Below, piece after piece: positions 9,040-17,496 of a stretch of 64,000 bases of DNA. The notes beneath the pieces were generated by a model. It did not search any database and was not told the origin of the DNA. It saw nothing but the letters and a program-made list of their open reading frames with translations. A program made the translations under genes and the position numbers. Positions within the stretch are counted from its first letter, which is position 1. Every line of letters starts with the position of its first letter. Source of the stretch: an uncultured Bacteroidota bacterium (lineage in GTDB: Bacteria; Bacteroidota; Bacteroidia; Chitinophagales; Chitinophagaceae); NCBI GenBank assembly GCA_903831575.1, contig CAIKYB010000034.1, positions 42,493 to 106,492 on the forward strand, read 5' to 3'.

Positions 9040-9405
9040 TTATTTTTTCTCTTCCTGTGTTTTTATGTCTTTAAACAATTGTTCCATTTTGTCGACATAA
9101 TCAAGTGTATCATCAATATAAAAATTCAGTTGTGGCATTGAGCGGAGCTGGTGCCTTACTCTCACCGTGAGTTCTTTTTTGATTTCCCAGCTTCTCTCTT
9201 GTATTATTTTAAGTGCAGCAATGGCATCTTTTACTTTAAAGAAACTAAGATAAATTCTCGCATCAAAAAGATCCGGAGTAATTTTTACCGATGCAATGGA
9301 AACCATTCCTCCATCAATCATGGAAAGCCCCAATCGTTGAAAAATCTCATTCAAATCTTTTTCCAATACTGCCGCAACTTGTTTCTGTCTTTTCCCTTCT
9401 ATCAT
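9040..9405 (-). CDS. rbfA: Ribosome-binding factor A
   Basis: This 121-residue protein has the KH-like RbfA fold: KRQKQVAAVLEKDLNEIFQRLG at the start, SIASVKITPDLFDARIYLSFF, KKELTVRVRHQLRSMPQLNFYIDDTLDYVDKMEQLF at the end. RbfA binds the 30S subunit during late 16S rRNA maturation and is needed for growth in the cold. Length and order agree with the family. It is divergent from the ABC exporter gene (66 bp between starts) and co-directional with the permease gene 17 bp downstream. Confidence 0.93.
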   Translation of the reverse strand: MIEGKRQKQVAAVLEKDLNEIFQRLGLSMIDGGMVSIASVKITPDLFDARIYLSFFKVKDAIAALKIIQERSWEIKKELTVRVRHQLRSMPQLNFYIDDTLDYVDKMEQLFKDIKTQEEKK

Positions 9406-9471
9406 AATATTAATGAGTTTATTAGGTGTAAAATTAGTTACTTTGCCCCTTACAAAGCATGTTATTAAAAA

Positions 9472-11283
9472 ATGAGAAAATATTCCAGGGTTTTAAGTTA
9501 TTTAAAAGATTATAAAGGATCTATCCTGATTTATCTGGTTTCCATCCTATTATCGATTACTTTTTCGATATTGTCTTTAGCGATGTTGTTTCCTTTTCTG
9601 CAATTATTATTTGGTGCAAATCAAACGAATATTGGTACTAAATCAACTTCGGTTTCCATAGTAAACACCGTTAATCAATATTTGGCAAAAATGATGAGTG
9701 AAGGCGGAGCATACCATGCGCTGTCCATCGTTTGTGTTTTCATTATTCTTTCTATTTTTTTAAAAAACCTTTTTTTATATTTCGCAGCTCGAACGGTTGG
9801 TCCTATGAAGAATCGTATTGTTACGCGATTACGCATCGAAATGTACAACAAGCTGCTTAGTTTACCCATTGGCTATTTCACCGAAAAAAGAAAAGGTGAT
9901 TTGATGAGCAGAATGTCCAATGATATCAATGAAGTGGAAGGCTCGGTAATAGGCGCTTTGGAAGGTTGGGTGAAGGATCCTATTTCTATTATCATCAACC
10001 TTTCGGTGCTGCTTTATATCAGTCCAAGATTGACTGTTTTTATTTTATTCAGTTTGCCAGTAATGGGATTATTAATAGGAAGAGTTACCCGTTCCTTAAA
10101 AAGACAGTCCATAAAAGTGTCTGAAAAAAGTGGCGAAACTTTTTCTACCATAGATGAAACTTTAGGCGGATTAAGGGTCATTAAGGCCTTCAATGTCGAA
10201 CATAAATTAAAGCAAAAATTTTCTGTAATAAGTGAAGATTTACTAGAAGCCCGAAACCAGATTTTATACAAACAGGCATTGGCTTCTCCATTAAGTGAGT
10301 TGATGGGGGTAACGGTTTTTTCCTGCATACTTTGGTTTGGCGGACGTTTGGTATTATCGCATGAAATCGCCATGAGTGGGGCATTGTTTCTGACTTATAT
10401 GGGCTTGTTTTACAACATTATTGATCCTGCAAAATCTATATCATCTGCTTTTAGCAATTTACAAAAAGGATCATCCGCTATCGCCAGAATTGAAGAAGTG
10501 TTGAAAGCTCCGGTTACAGTGGATGAAAATCCCAATGGGCATAAAATAAACTCGTTTAATCATTCCATAGAGTTTAAAAATGTGAGTTTTTATTATGATG
10601 ATATCGCCATTCTGAAAAACATCAATTTCAACATTGAAAAGGGAAAAACAATTGCCTTGGTTGGCAGCAGCGGTGCAGGAAAATCTACTTTAGCTGATCT
10701 GGTACCAAGGTTTCACGATGTTACATCAGGGGAGATTTTGGTTGACGGGATTAATATCAAAGACTATTCTTTGCAATCATTGAGAGGACTTATCAGCATC
10801 GTTACGCAAGAGCCCATCTTGTTTAATGATACCATTGCAAACAACATTGCATTGGGAATGGATAATGCCAATCTGGATGCAATTGTAGAAGCGGCAAAAA
10901 TTGCTAATGCTGATAATTTTATAACTAAAAAAGAACAGGGTTATCAGACTAATATTGGCGACAGAGGTACAAAGCTGAGTGGAGGAGAACGCCAGCGTGT
11001 TACGATTGCCAGAGCTGTATTGAAAAATCCCCCCATTTTAATATTAGATGAAGCCACTTCATCTTTGGATACCGAAAGTGAAAGATTGGTGCAGGATGCG
11101 ATAAACAAATTGATGAACAACCGTACGTCAATTGTAATTGCACATCGTTTAAGTACTATTCGACATGCGGATGAAATATTGGTATTGCACAAAGGTGAAA
11201 TTGCAGAACGAGGTACTCACGATAGTCTGATTGAGTATAAAGGCATTTACCACAAATTGGTTGAAATGCAGGAAGTGAGGTAG
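9472..11283 (+). CDS. MsbA-like ABC exporter (fused permease and ATPase)
   Basis: This 603-residue half-transporter has six membrane helices in the first 320 residues, with the coupling loop MKNRIVTRLRIEMYNKLLSLPIGYF, then a nucleotide-binding domain. The latter has Walker A GSSGAGKST, the ABC signature LSGGERQR, Walker B ILILDEATSSLD and the H-loop VIAHRLSTI. It would work as a homodimer in the inner membrane. Resemblance to MsbA (lipid A flippase) is good, but substrate cannot be fixed from sequence; other lipid or drug exporters look alike. The stop codon abuts the first 95-bp repeat. Confidence 0.9.
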   Translation: MRKYSRVLSYLKDYKGSILIYLVSILLSITFSILSLAMLFPFLQLLFGANQTNIGTKSTSVSIVNTVNQYLAKMMSEGGAYHALSIVCVFIILSIFLKNLFLYFAARTVGPMKNRIVTRLRIEMYNKLLSLPIGYFTEKRKGDLMSRMSNDINEVEGSVIGALEGWVKDPISIIINLSVLLYISPRLTVFILFSLPVMGLLIGRVTRSLKRQSIKVSEKSGETFSTIDETLGGLRVIKAFNVEHKLKQKFSVISEDLLEARNQILYKQALASPLSELMGVTVFSCILWFGGRLVLSHEIAMSGALFLTYMGLFYNIIDPAKSISSAFSNLQKGSSAIARIEEVLKAPVTVDENPNGHKINSFNHSIEFKNVSFYYDDIAILKNINFNIEKGKTIALVGSSGAGKSTLADLVPRFHDVTSGEILVDGINIKDYSLQSLRGLISIVTQEPILFNDTIANNIALGMDNANLDAIVEAAKIANADNFITKKEQGYQTNIGDRGTKLSGGERQRVTIARAVLKNPPILILDEATSSLDTESERLVQDAINKLMNNRTSIVIAHRLSTIRHADEILVLHKGEIAERGTHDSLIEYKGIYHKLVEMQEVR

Positions 11284-11377
11284 GGCTTAGTTATTCAAAT
11301 GCAAACTTGATTTGGTTACTAGAGCAAGTGAGAGAACCTCTATGCCGTGGTACGAACCAGGTACAAACCATGGCAAG
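11283..11377 (+). repeat. 95-bp repeat copy R1, predicted structured leader
   Basis: It aligns without gaps to 11736-11830 with 79 of 95 identical bases. The conserved 3' part holds an inverted repeat, GCCGTGGT paired with ACCATGGC, enclosing two tandem copies of GGTAC(A/G)AACC. It starts at the last base of the ABC exporter stop codon and ends 65 bp before the ATG of the 79-aa gene. It could be a shared cis-regulatory RNA; no T-tract follows, so it is not a simple terminator. Confidence 0.75.
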
Positions 11378-11442
11378 GGAACCCACTTAAATAAACGGAG
11401 CGAAACTGAAAAGCCAAACGATCAGGAAATAAAAAAAATAAA

Positions 11443-11682
11443 ATGGAAAATTTAATTCAATTAGTGCCAAACAACACTCTAATTACACCGACACCAGAGG
11501 AAGGTCGCCAATTAGCTGTAAAAATGGCAAGGCTTATCATGAAAATTACCCAACCTGATGTCGAAAAGAGAGAAAAAATGCGATCCGAGTACGCAGAAGA
11601 TCCAGGCTTACTCATTGCTATTGGTCAAACCGTTGCGCACGAATTTGCGACAATAGCTGCTGCAAACAATTATTGGAGATAA
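11443..11682 (+). CDS. Small unknown protein, 79 residues
   Basis: I do not recognise this protein. It is 79 residues, without signal peptide, cysteine or metal motif. Residues 17-50 look helical and amphipathic (EEGRQLAVKMARLIMKI...), followed by EKREKMRSEYAEDPG and a small-residue-rich C-terminal helix IGQTVAHEFATIAAANNYW. It lies between two copies of a 95-bp repeat and 159 bp after the ABC exporter. A short upstream reading frame (11342-11455) overlaps its start codon in another frame. Codon use and base composition look like the neighbours, so it is probably real, but function is unknown. Confidence 0.6.
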   Translation: MENLIQLVPNNTLITPTPEEGRQLAVKMARLIMKITQPDVEKREKMRSEYAEDPGLLIAIGQTVAHEFATIAAANNYWR

Positions 11683-11735
11683 TGAAAATTTATAAGTTTT
11701 CAAATCGATGACACAAGAAAAACAGCCCATTACAA

Positions 11736-11830
11736 GGGCTTAGTGATTCAGTTGAAATATTGATTTAATTAATACAGCAAGCGAGATAACCCCTATGCTA
11801 TGGTACGAACCAGGTACGAACCATGGCAAG
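11736..11830 (+). repeat. 95-bp repeat copy R2, predicted structured leader
   Basis: This is the second copy of the 95-bp element, 83 percent identical to 11283-11377 without gaps. Its hairpin arms are GCTATGGT and ACCATGGC. The two bases that differ from R1 in the left arm (C to T, G to A) both keep pairing with the unchanged right arm (G-C to G-U, G-U to A-U). It ends 105 bp upstream of the dockerin-like secreted protein gene. Confidence 0.75.
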
Positions 11831-11935
11831 AGGGATGTATAGAAAATAAAATCCATTAATCGGTGAAAAAACAATTCAAAAAAAAGTATTCATGCGTATA
11901 TTCGCGACAATCGAACTACAAATAAATTTTACAAA

Positions 11936-12985
11936 ATGAAAAAAATAGCTGTTATAGTAACCTGCATGTTTTTGGCAGGAATCTCCCTATCATTACAAGC
12001 GCAAATTATCTCAGTAACATCTGGAACGGATTTTAATATTGTGGCCAATACAGTTATTGCTGCAGACAGTATGGATATTACACCAGCTTCCGATTTTACT
12101 ATAAATGGCAGCAGTCTTGTAAGAAGTAATGTGGTCAATAACAGTACCAGTTTTCCCTACATCAATAGGGTATACCAGTTTAGCCAACCTACAAATGCTT
12201 TCAATGGAGCATTAAAAGTATACTATAACAATGGAGAGTTGAATGGCATGCCTGAAGCTGCCTTAAAAACACTTTACCATAATAATATTTCATGGCAGCC
12301 AGATCCTGAAACTGTAAACAACAGCACCAATAATACAGTAGAAAGCAGTGTATTAAATGCAACAGCACTTAAAGAAATTACCGCAAGTTATTTTGCTAAA
12401 CTACAGTTAAAGGCATTTTTAGAAGGGTTTTATTTAAGTTCGGGTTTAATGAGATCAACACTTTATGATCTAGAAGCCAGTACGGATATCACAGCTACAG
12501 ACTCTGTTGAAATTAATTTATGGAGCACAGCGAATTTAAGTAATCCTTCTCCGAATTACAGTTCCAAAGGGATTTTACATAATGATGGGAATGCAACTTT
12601 ATTATTCTCAGGATTCGCATTAGACAGCAGTTATTATATTCAAGTAAAACACAGAAACAGTGTGGCAGTGTGGAGTGCATCACCTATATCAGTTGCATCC
12701 ACAACAGATTATGATTTTACCAACAGCTTGGCTTCGGCATATGGAGACGGTGTTAATCCTTCCATGAAATTGAAAAGTGGTGGAAAGTATGCAATATATT
12801 CAGGTGATATAAATCAAGATGGAGGCGTTGATATTTTCGATATGCAACAAGCAGAAAATGACGCATCCAAATTTTCATATGGATATAATTCAAGCGATTG
12901 TAACGGTGATAAGTCAACAGATATTTTTGATATGCAGCTTATTGAAAATAATGCATCATTATTTCTGTATACTGCCAAACCTTAG
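11936..12985 (+). CDS. Secreted protein with C-terminal dockerin-like calcium repeats
   Basis: This 349-residue protein starts with a signal peptide (MKKIAVIVTCMFLAGISLSLQA). The middle is Asn/Ser/Thr-rich and beta-like, of no family I recognise. Near the C-terminus two dockerin type I-like F-hand loops follow each other: GDINQDGGVDIFD and SDCNGDKSTDIFD, each with Asp/Asn at calcium positions 1, 3, 5, 9 and 12, and each followed by a short helix with Asn/Asp. Dockerin-like pairs at the C-terminus are common in secreted Bacteroidota proteins, where they need not indicate a cellulosome. It is exported; surface attachment is inference. Repeat R2 lies upstream. Confidence 0.8.
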   Translation: MKKIAVIVTCMFLAGISLSLQAQIISVTSGTDFNIVANTVIAADSMDITPASDFTINGSSLVRSNVVNNSTSFPYINRVYQFSQPTNAFNGALKVYYNNGELNGMPEAALKTLYHNNISWQPDPETVNNSTNNTVESSVLNATALKEITASYFAKLQLKAFLEGFYLSSGLMRSTLYDLEASTDITATDSVEINLWSTANLSNPSPNYSSKGILHNDGNATLLFSGFALDSSYYIQVKHRNSVAVWSASPISVASTTDYDFTNSLASAYGDGVNPSMKLKSGGKYAIYSGDINQDGGVDIFDMQQAENDASKFSYGYNSSDCNGDKSTDIFDMQLIENNASLFLYTAKP

Positions 12986-13038
12986 TTTGAACTTAAAGAA
13001 TTATGAAAAGGAAGAGACGCAGTGAATAATCGTATCTG

Positions 13039-13100
13039 CTTATCAACTAACCAACTAACCAACTAATCAACCATCCAACTACTTCACAATTCCCATTTTA
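13039..13100 (+). other. G-free, C/A-rich tract after the dockerin-like gene
   Basis: The plus strand has no G for 62 bases, starting 54 bases after the stop codon at 12985, and consists largely of 8-base units close to AACCAACT. It runs into the end of the convergent DksA-like gene. It resembles an unstructured C-rich Rho-loading (rut) segment, which is inference. Confidence 0.45.
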
Positions 13101-14002
13101 GCTTCTATGCTCAATGTAGCATGAGGAACTGCTCTTAATCTTGCTTTATCGATAAGTCTGCCTGTAACCCTGCAGATGCCGTAGGTTTTATTTTCAATAC
13201 GCATTAGCGCTTTTTCTAGATGGTCAATGAAAGTTATTTGACGACTAGCCATTTGACTTAATTGCTCTCTTTCCATGCTCAGACTTCCATCTTCCATGGT
13301 CATATATCTGTTTTCACTTTCATCACCGCCTGTTTCGTCTTTGCGGGTAATTAAACCTTGTAAATAGTTTAATTCTTTTCTAGCTGTTTCAAGCTTACGT
13401 TGTATCAATTCTTTAAATTCCTGTAGTTCAGCATCAGCATATCTTAGAGATGGTGCGCCAGGATCATTTCTTTGTTTGTCGAGTACCGACTTCATGAAAT
13501 CAGGCTGATATTGTCTGGAAGTTTTGGTATTTATTTTTGGAAGTACTACTGGCTTTGCCGGAGTAATTTTGATATCTTTTGGATGTTTTGCAGCTATAGA
13601 TTTTTTAGGGGCTTCTACTATTTTAGCTACAACAGGCTTTTTTACCTCTGCTTTTTTAATCTCAACCATTGGTTTTTTTGCCTCAATTTTTTTAACTGCC
13701 GGAACAATCTTTTTAGCCAGTACTATTTTTTTAACAGGTGCTGCTACTTTTTTAACGGGCTTAACGATTTTTTTTACGGGTTTAGCCACTTTTTTAGGAG
13801 CTACAGCTTTTTTAACGGGCTTAACGATTTTTTTTACGGGTTTAGCCACTTTTTTAGGAGCTACAGCTTTTTTAACGGGTTTAACGATTTTCTTTACCGG
13901 TTTAGCAGTTTTCTTAGCTGGAGCCACTTTCTTAACTGACTTTGCTTTAGCTGGAGCTTGTTTTTTGGCTGCCGATTTCACTTTTGGTTTTTTGGTTGCC
14001 AT
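13079..14002 (-). CDS. DksA/TraR-like protein with long histone-H1-like lysine-rich N-terminal tail
   Basis: This 307-residue protein has two parts. Residues 1-165 are almost wholly Lys, Ala, Val and Pro, in repeated blocks of the type KKIVKPVKKAVAPKK, with a 20-residue unit present three times. Residues 185-305 form a DksA/TraR-type module: a coiled-coil hairpin (ELQEFKELIQRKLETARKELNYLQG ... MEREQLSQMASRQITFIDHLEKALMRI) and the finger YGICRVTGRLIDKARLRAVPHATLSIEAK. In that finger only one of the four usual zinc cysteines remains. DksA-type proteins enter the RNA polymerase secondary channel; the basic tail would bind nucleic acid. It starts 2 bp after the ileS stop, so the two are probably co-transcribed. 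Confidence 0.85.
   Translation of the reverse strand: MATKKPKVKSAAKKQAPAKAKSVKKVAPAKKTAKPVKKIVKPVKKAVAPKKVAKPVKKIVKPVKKAVAPKKVAKPVKKIVKPVKKVAAPVKKIVLAKKIVPAVKKIEAKKPMVEIKKAEVKKPVVAKIVEAPKKSIAAKHPKDIKITPAKPVVLPKINTKTSRQYQPDFMKSVLDKQRNDPGAPSLRYADAELQEFKELIQRKLETARKELNYLQGLITRKDETGGDESENRYMTMEDGSLSMEREQLSQMASRQITFIDHLEKALMRIENKTYGICRVTGRLIDKARLRAVPHATLSIEAKMGIVK
13747..13879 (-). repeat. Exact 60-bp tandem repeat inside the DksA/H1 gene
   Basis: Bases 13747-13819 recur identically at 13807-13879, a 60-bp period encoding a 20-residue Lys/Val/Pro unit. A third, slightly diverged copy continues to about 13905. Identity even at third codon positions indicates recent expansion or gene conversion; unit number probably varies between strains. 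Confidence 0.9.
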
Positions 14003-14004
14003 AA

Positions 14005-17000
14005 CTAATTACTTTTTTGGTTAACATTTACCATCAAGGAAACATCGTTCACCTCAATAGTAATTCCGCTGTTTAATGCAGGAGTGAACTCGAGCGAATC
14101 AGCGAGAATTTCGCGGCAAATATAGTCTTTAAATTCCATTAAAGATGATTGGAGTTCAGCATTTTCCTCAATTGTTACAATAATTCTGTCCGTCAGTTCG
14201 TAGCTGTTTTCCTTTCTGATATTTTGAATTCGGTTAACAAATTCCCTCGCATTTCCCTCATTTTGAAGTACTTGTGAGATTGTAATGTCTAACGCAACAG
14301 TCAAAAAACCCTTACTTGCAATCTCAAAACCTGGGATGCTATCGGTAATAATTTCCAGGTCTTCTGAGGTAATTATTATCGGATCTTCTCCATTTTCTAC
14401 CAAATTCTTGTTTAAGAGATACTCCCCTTGTAGTACTTTTTCTATCAAAGCATTATCAAATTTTTCTATTTCATTCGCCGCCCATTTCATTTTCGCCCCT
14501 AATTTTTTACCTAATGTTTTGAAATTGGCTTTTGCTTTCTTTCGGATAAAGTTATTATTGGCATCTAAAATCTCTACTTCTTTGATATTTGTTTCAGTCT
14601 TGATAATATCTTCTATCAATTGGATGTTTTTCAACATTTCGCTATCAAGAGCAGGGATGAAAACTTTTTGCAAAGGCTGCCTTACTTTTATATTTACTTT
14701 TTTTCTTATAGATAAAATTAAAGAAGAAGCTTCCTGAGCCAATAGCATTCTTTTTTCTAAAGCTGTATTAATCGAATTCGTTTCCACGACTGGAAATAAA
14801 GTATGATGAACAGAAGTGTTTTCAAATCGCTGTGTCACCGAATTGAGATTATTAAAAAGCCATTCCCCAAAAAATGGTGCGATTGGAGCAATCAACCTGC
14901 TTAAGGTTTCCAAACATTCATATAAAGTTTGATAAGCACATTTTTTATCATGTTTATATTCTCCTTTCCAAAAACGTCGACGGCACAAACGAACGTACCA
15001 ATTGCTCAATTGTGTATCAACAAAATCTTCAATCGCCCTTCCAGCTTGCGTAGGTTCATAGGCGTCAAAATTTTCCTCAACAGTTTTCACTAGCGTATTC
15101 AAAGCGGAAATAATCCATTGATCAATTTCAGGCCTTTCTGCTAAGGGAATTTTATTTTCATGAAAATTAAACCCATCCACATTTGCATAAAGTGCAAAAA
15201 ATTGGTAAGTATTATACAAAGTGCCAAAAAACTTTCTTTGTACTTCCTTGATTCCTTCTTCATCAAATTTTAAACTATCCCATGGAGATGCATTTGTAAT
15301 CAAATACCAACGCGTAGCATCTGCTCCATATTTAGCAATCGTTTCGAAAGGGTCTACCACATTGCCCAAACGCTTACTCATTTTATTTCCTGATTTATCT
15401 AAAACCAGTCCATTACTTACAACAGTTTTGTAAGCCACGCTGTCAAAAAGCAACACACCAAGTGCATGTAAAGTATAAAACCATCCTCGCGTTTGATCCA
15501 CTCCTTCAGCGATAAAATCTGCAGGGAAATTCTCTTTGAAGGTTTCTTTATTTTCAAAGGGGAAATGCCATTGTGCGTAAGGCATGGCGCCACTGTCAAA
15601 CCACACATCTATTAGGTCTGGTATTCTGTTCATTGGCTTACCCGACTCGCTTACTAGGATGATGTTATCTACAAAAGGTTTGTGTAAATCAGCAGTTAGG
15701 TGATGGATGTATGCTTCTGTTGATTGATTGTCGGCTGGCTTCCACAACCCTGCATCGTGTGATTTTTTTAATTCGTTTTTTAATTCTTCGACAGAGCCGA
15801 TACATTTATTTTCAGTGCCATCTTCAGTTCTCCAAATGGGCAAGGGCGTTCCCCAATAACGACTACGGCTAAGGTTCCAGTCCACCATGTTTTCCAACCA
15901 GTTGCCGAAGCGTCCTGTACCAGTACTTGCAGGCTTCCAGTTGATGGTTTTGTTCAACTCAATCATCCTGTCTTTTACTGCGGTAGTTTTGATAAACCAG
16001 GCATCTAAAGGATAATAAATGATAGGTTTATCTGTGCGCCAGCAATGCGGGTAACTGTGTTCATATTTTTCTACTTTAAACGCACGGTTTTCTTTCTTTA
16101 GTTTTACAGAAATATCAATATTCACATCTGCATAATCAACCTCGTCTTTATAGTTTTTTACATAACGACCGCTAAATTCTCCGACGCCATCAATAAACTT
16201 TCCTTGTTTATCTACAAGTGTTAAAATTCCGAGATTGTTTTTCTTTCCTACTTTGTAATCATCAGCACCAAATGCAGGCGCAGTGTGCACTATGCCAGTT
16301 CCATCTTCAGTAGTTACAAAGTCGCCCGTAATAACTCGGAAGGGTTGTGCTCCCGGAGTTTCTTCCTGAATTTTTTCTATTGTATTTGCTTCGTAAGGCA
16401 GCAGTTGTTCGTAACCGGTACCTTCCATTTCTTTTCCTTTGAAAGAGGAAAGTAATTCCCATGGAATGATTTTGTCGCCTTCTTTGTATGCTTCAAATGG
16501 AGTGTTTTCTGCTTCTGCTTTAAAATATTTTCCAACCAAAGCTTTTGCCAAAATTACTTTAATGGGTAAAGAGGTATAAGGGTTAAAAGTTTTTACAAGT
16601 ATATACTCAATCTCTGGACCAACTGTCAATCCTAAGTTTGAGGGCAGGGTCCATGGAGTAGTCGTCCAGGCCATCAGATAACATTCATCATCAGCATTTT
16701 TTCCAAGTGATTTTTTAAAATCTGCATGTAAAGTTGAAGGAATCACTTTAAACATCACAACAGCACTGGTATCTTTTACATCTTTGTAAGTGCCAGGCTG
16801 GTTCAATTCATGAGAAGAAAGTCCTGTACCGGCGGCAGGTGAATAAGGTTGTATACTTACACTTTCGTAGAGGTATCCTTTTTTATGTAATTCACTCAGA
16901 CACCACCATAAAGTTTCAATATAATTATTTTCAAAAGTGACATAAGGCTTTTTGAGATCAACCCAATAGCCCATTTTTTGAGTAATATCGTCCCATTTAT

Positions 17001-17391
17001 CTTTGAATTGCATGACCACTTCACGACATTTCTTATTGTAATCTTCAACAGATATTTTCTTTCCAATATCTTCTTTTGTAATGCCCAATTGCTTTTCAAC
17101 GCCCAATTCTACAGGTAGTCCGTGTGTATCCCAACCACCTTTTCTTTTTACCTGAAAACCTTGCATGGTTTTGTATCTGCAAACCATATCTTTTAGTGTT
17201 CTTGAAATAACATGGTGAATACCAGGCATACCATTGGCGCTTGGCGGGCCTTCATAAAATACAAAGGGTTTATTGCCTTCGCGAATTGCAATACTTTTTT
17301 CAAAAGCTTGCTCTGCTTCCCATTTAGCGAGAATTTCACTGCCGATTTCGGGTAAATTTAAATGCTGGTATTCTTTGTATTTGACTGCCAT
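14005..17391 (-). CDS. ileS: Isoleucyl-tRNA synthetase (long, eukaryote-like type)
   Basis: At 1128 residues this is the long IleS type rather than the roughly 930-residue E. coli type. The HIGH-equivalent is GMPGIHH (residues 54-60) after FYEGPPSAN, and the KMSKR signature is near residue 670 (KSGNKMSKRLGNVVDPFE). The editing domain lies between, with GTGIVHTAPAFGADD; the anticodon-binding domain begins around DTQLSNWYVRLCRRRFW. It charges tRNA-Ile in the cytosol. Long-type enzymes are typical of Bacteroidota and in other bacteria are linked to mupirocin resistance. The DksA/H1 gene follows after 2 bp. Confidence 0.97.
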   Translation of the reverse strand: MAVKYKEYQHLNLPEIGSEILAKWEAEQAFEKSIAIREGNKPFVFYEGPPSANGMPGIHHVISRTLKDMVCRYKTMQGFQVKRKGGWDTHGLPVELGVEKQLGITKEDIGKKISVEDYNKKCREVVMQFKDKWDDITQKMGYWVDLKKPYVTFENNYIETLWWCLSELHKKGYLYESVSIQPYSPAAGTGLSSHELNQPGTYKDVKDTSAVVMFKVIPSTLHADFKKSLGKNADDECYLMAWTTTPWTLPSNLGLTVGPEIEYILVKTFNPYTSLPIKVILAKALVGKYFKAEAENTPFEAYKEGDKIIPWELLSSFKGKEMEGTGYEQLLPYEANTIEKIQEETPGAQPFRVITGDFVTTEDGTGIVHTAPAFGADDYKVGKKNNLGILTLVDKQGKFIDGVGEFSGRYVKNYKDEVDYADVNIDISVKLKKENRAFKVEKYEHSYPHCWRTDKPIIYYPLDAWFIKTTAVKDRMIELNKTINWKPASTGTGRFGNWLENMVDWNLSRSRYWGTPLPIWRTEDGTENKCIGSVEELKNELKKSHDAGLWKPADNQSTEAYIHHLTADLHKPFVDNIILVSESGKPMNRIPDLIDVWFDSGAMPYAQWHFPFENKETFKENFPADFIAEGVDQTRGWFYTLHALGVLLFDSVAYKTVVSNGLVLDKSGNKMSKRLGNVVDPFETIAKYGADATRWYLITNASPWDSLKFDEEGIKEVQRKFFGTLYNTYQFFALYANVDGFNFHENKIPLAERPEIDQWIISALNTLVKTVEENFDAYEPTQAGRAIEDFVDTQLSNWYVRLCRRRFWKGEYKHDKKCAYQTLYECLETLSRLIAPIAPFFGEWLFNNLNSVTQRFENTSVHHTLFPVVETNSINTALEKRMLLAQEASSLILSIRKKVNIKVRQPLQKVFIPALDSEMLKNIQLIEDIIKTETNIKEVEILDANNNFIRKKAKANFKTLGKKLGAKMKWAANEIEKFDNALIEKVLQGEYLLNKNLVENGEDPIIITSEDLEIITDSIPGFEIASKGFLTVALDITISQVLQNEGNAREFVNRIQNIRKENSYELTDRIIVTIEENAELQSSLMEFKDYICREILADSLEFTPALNSGITIEVNDVSLMVNVNQKSN

Positions 17392-17496
17392 AAACTATTG
17401 CTGACTGAATAAATTCCGTAAAAAATTGAGGGGCGAAGTTAATGATTTGCGAATAGAATTCCATCAAAAACTCGGGTGTGGTTGAGTTAGCGAGGT

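Noticed and set aside
11283..11830. The 95-bp repeat pair as template and variable repeats of a diversity-generating retroelement
   Set aside because: The mismatches are not confined to adenines, there is no reverse transcriptase, and the repeats are not at the 3' end of a receptor gene.
13524..14024. Long plus-strand reading frames opposite the DksA/H1 gene
   Set aside because: They are antisense images of the lysine-rich repeats (Phe/Leu/Thr-rich); the minus-strand protein has a recognisable domain and start.
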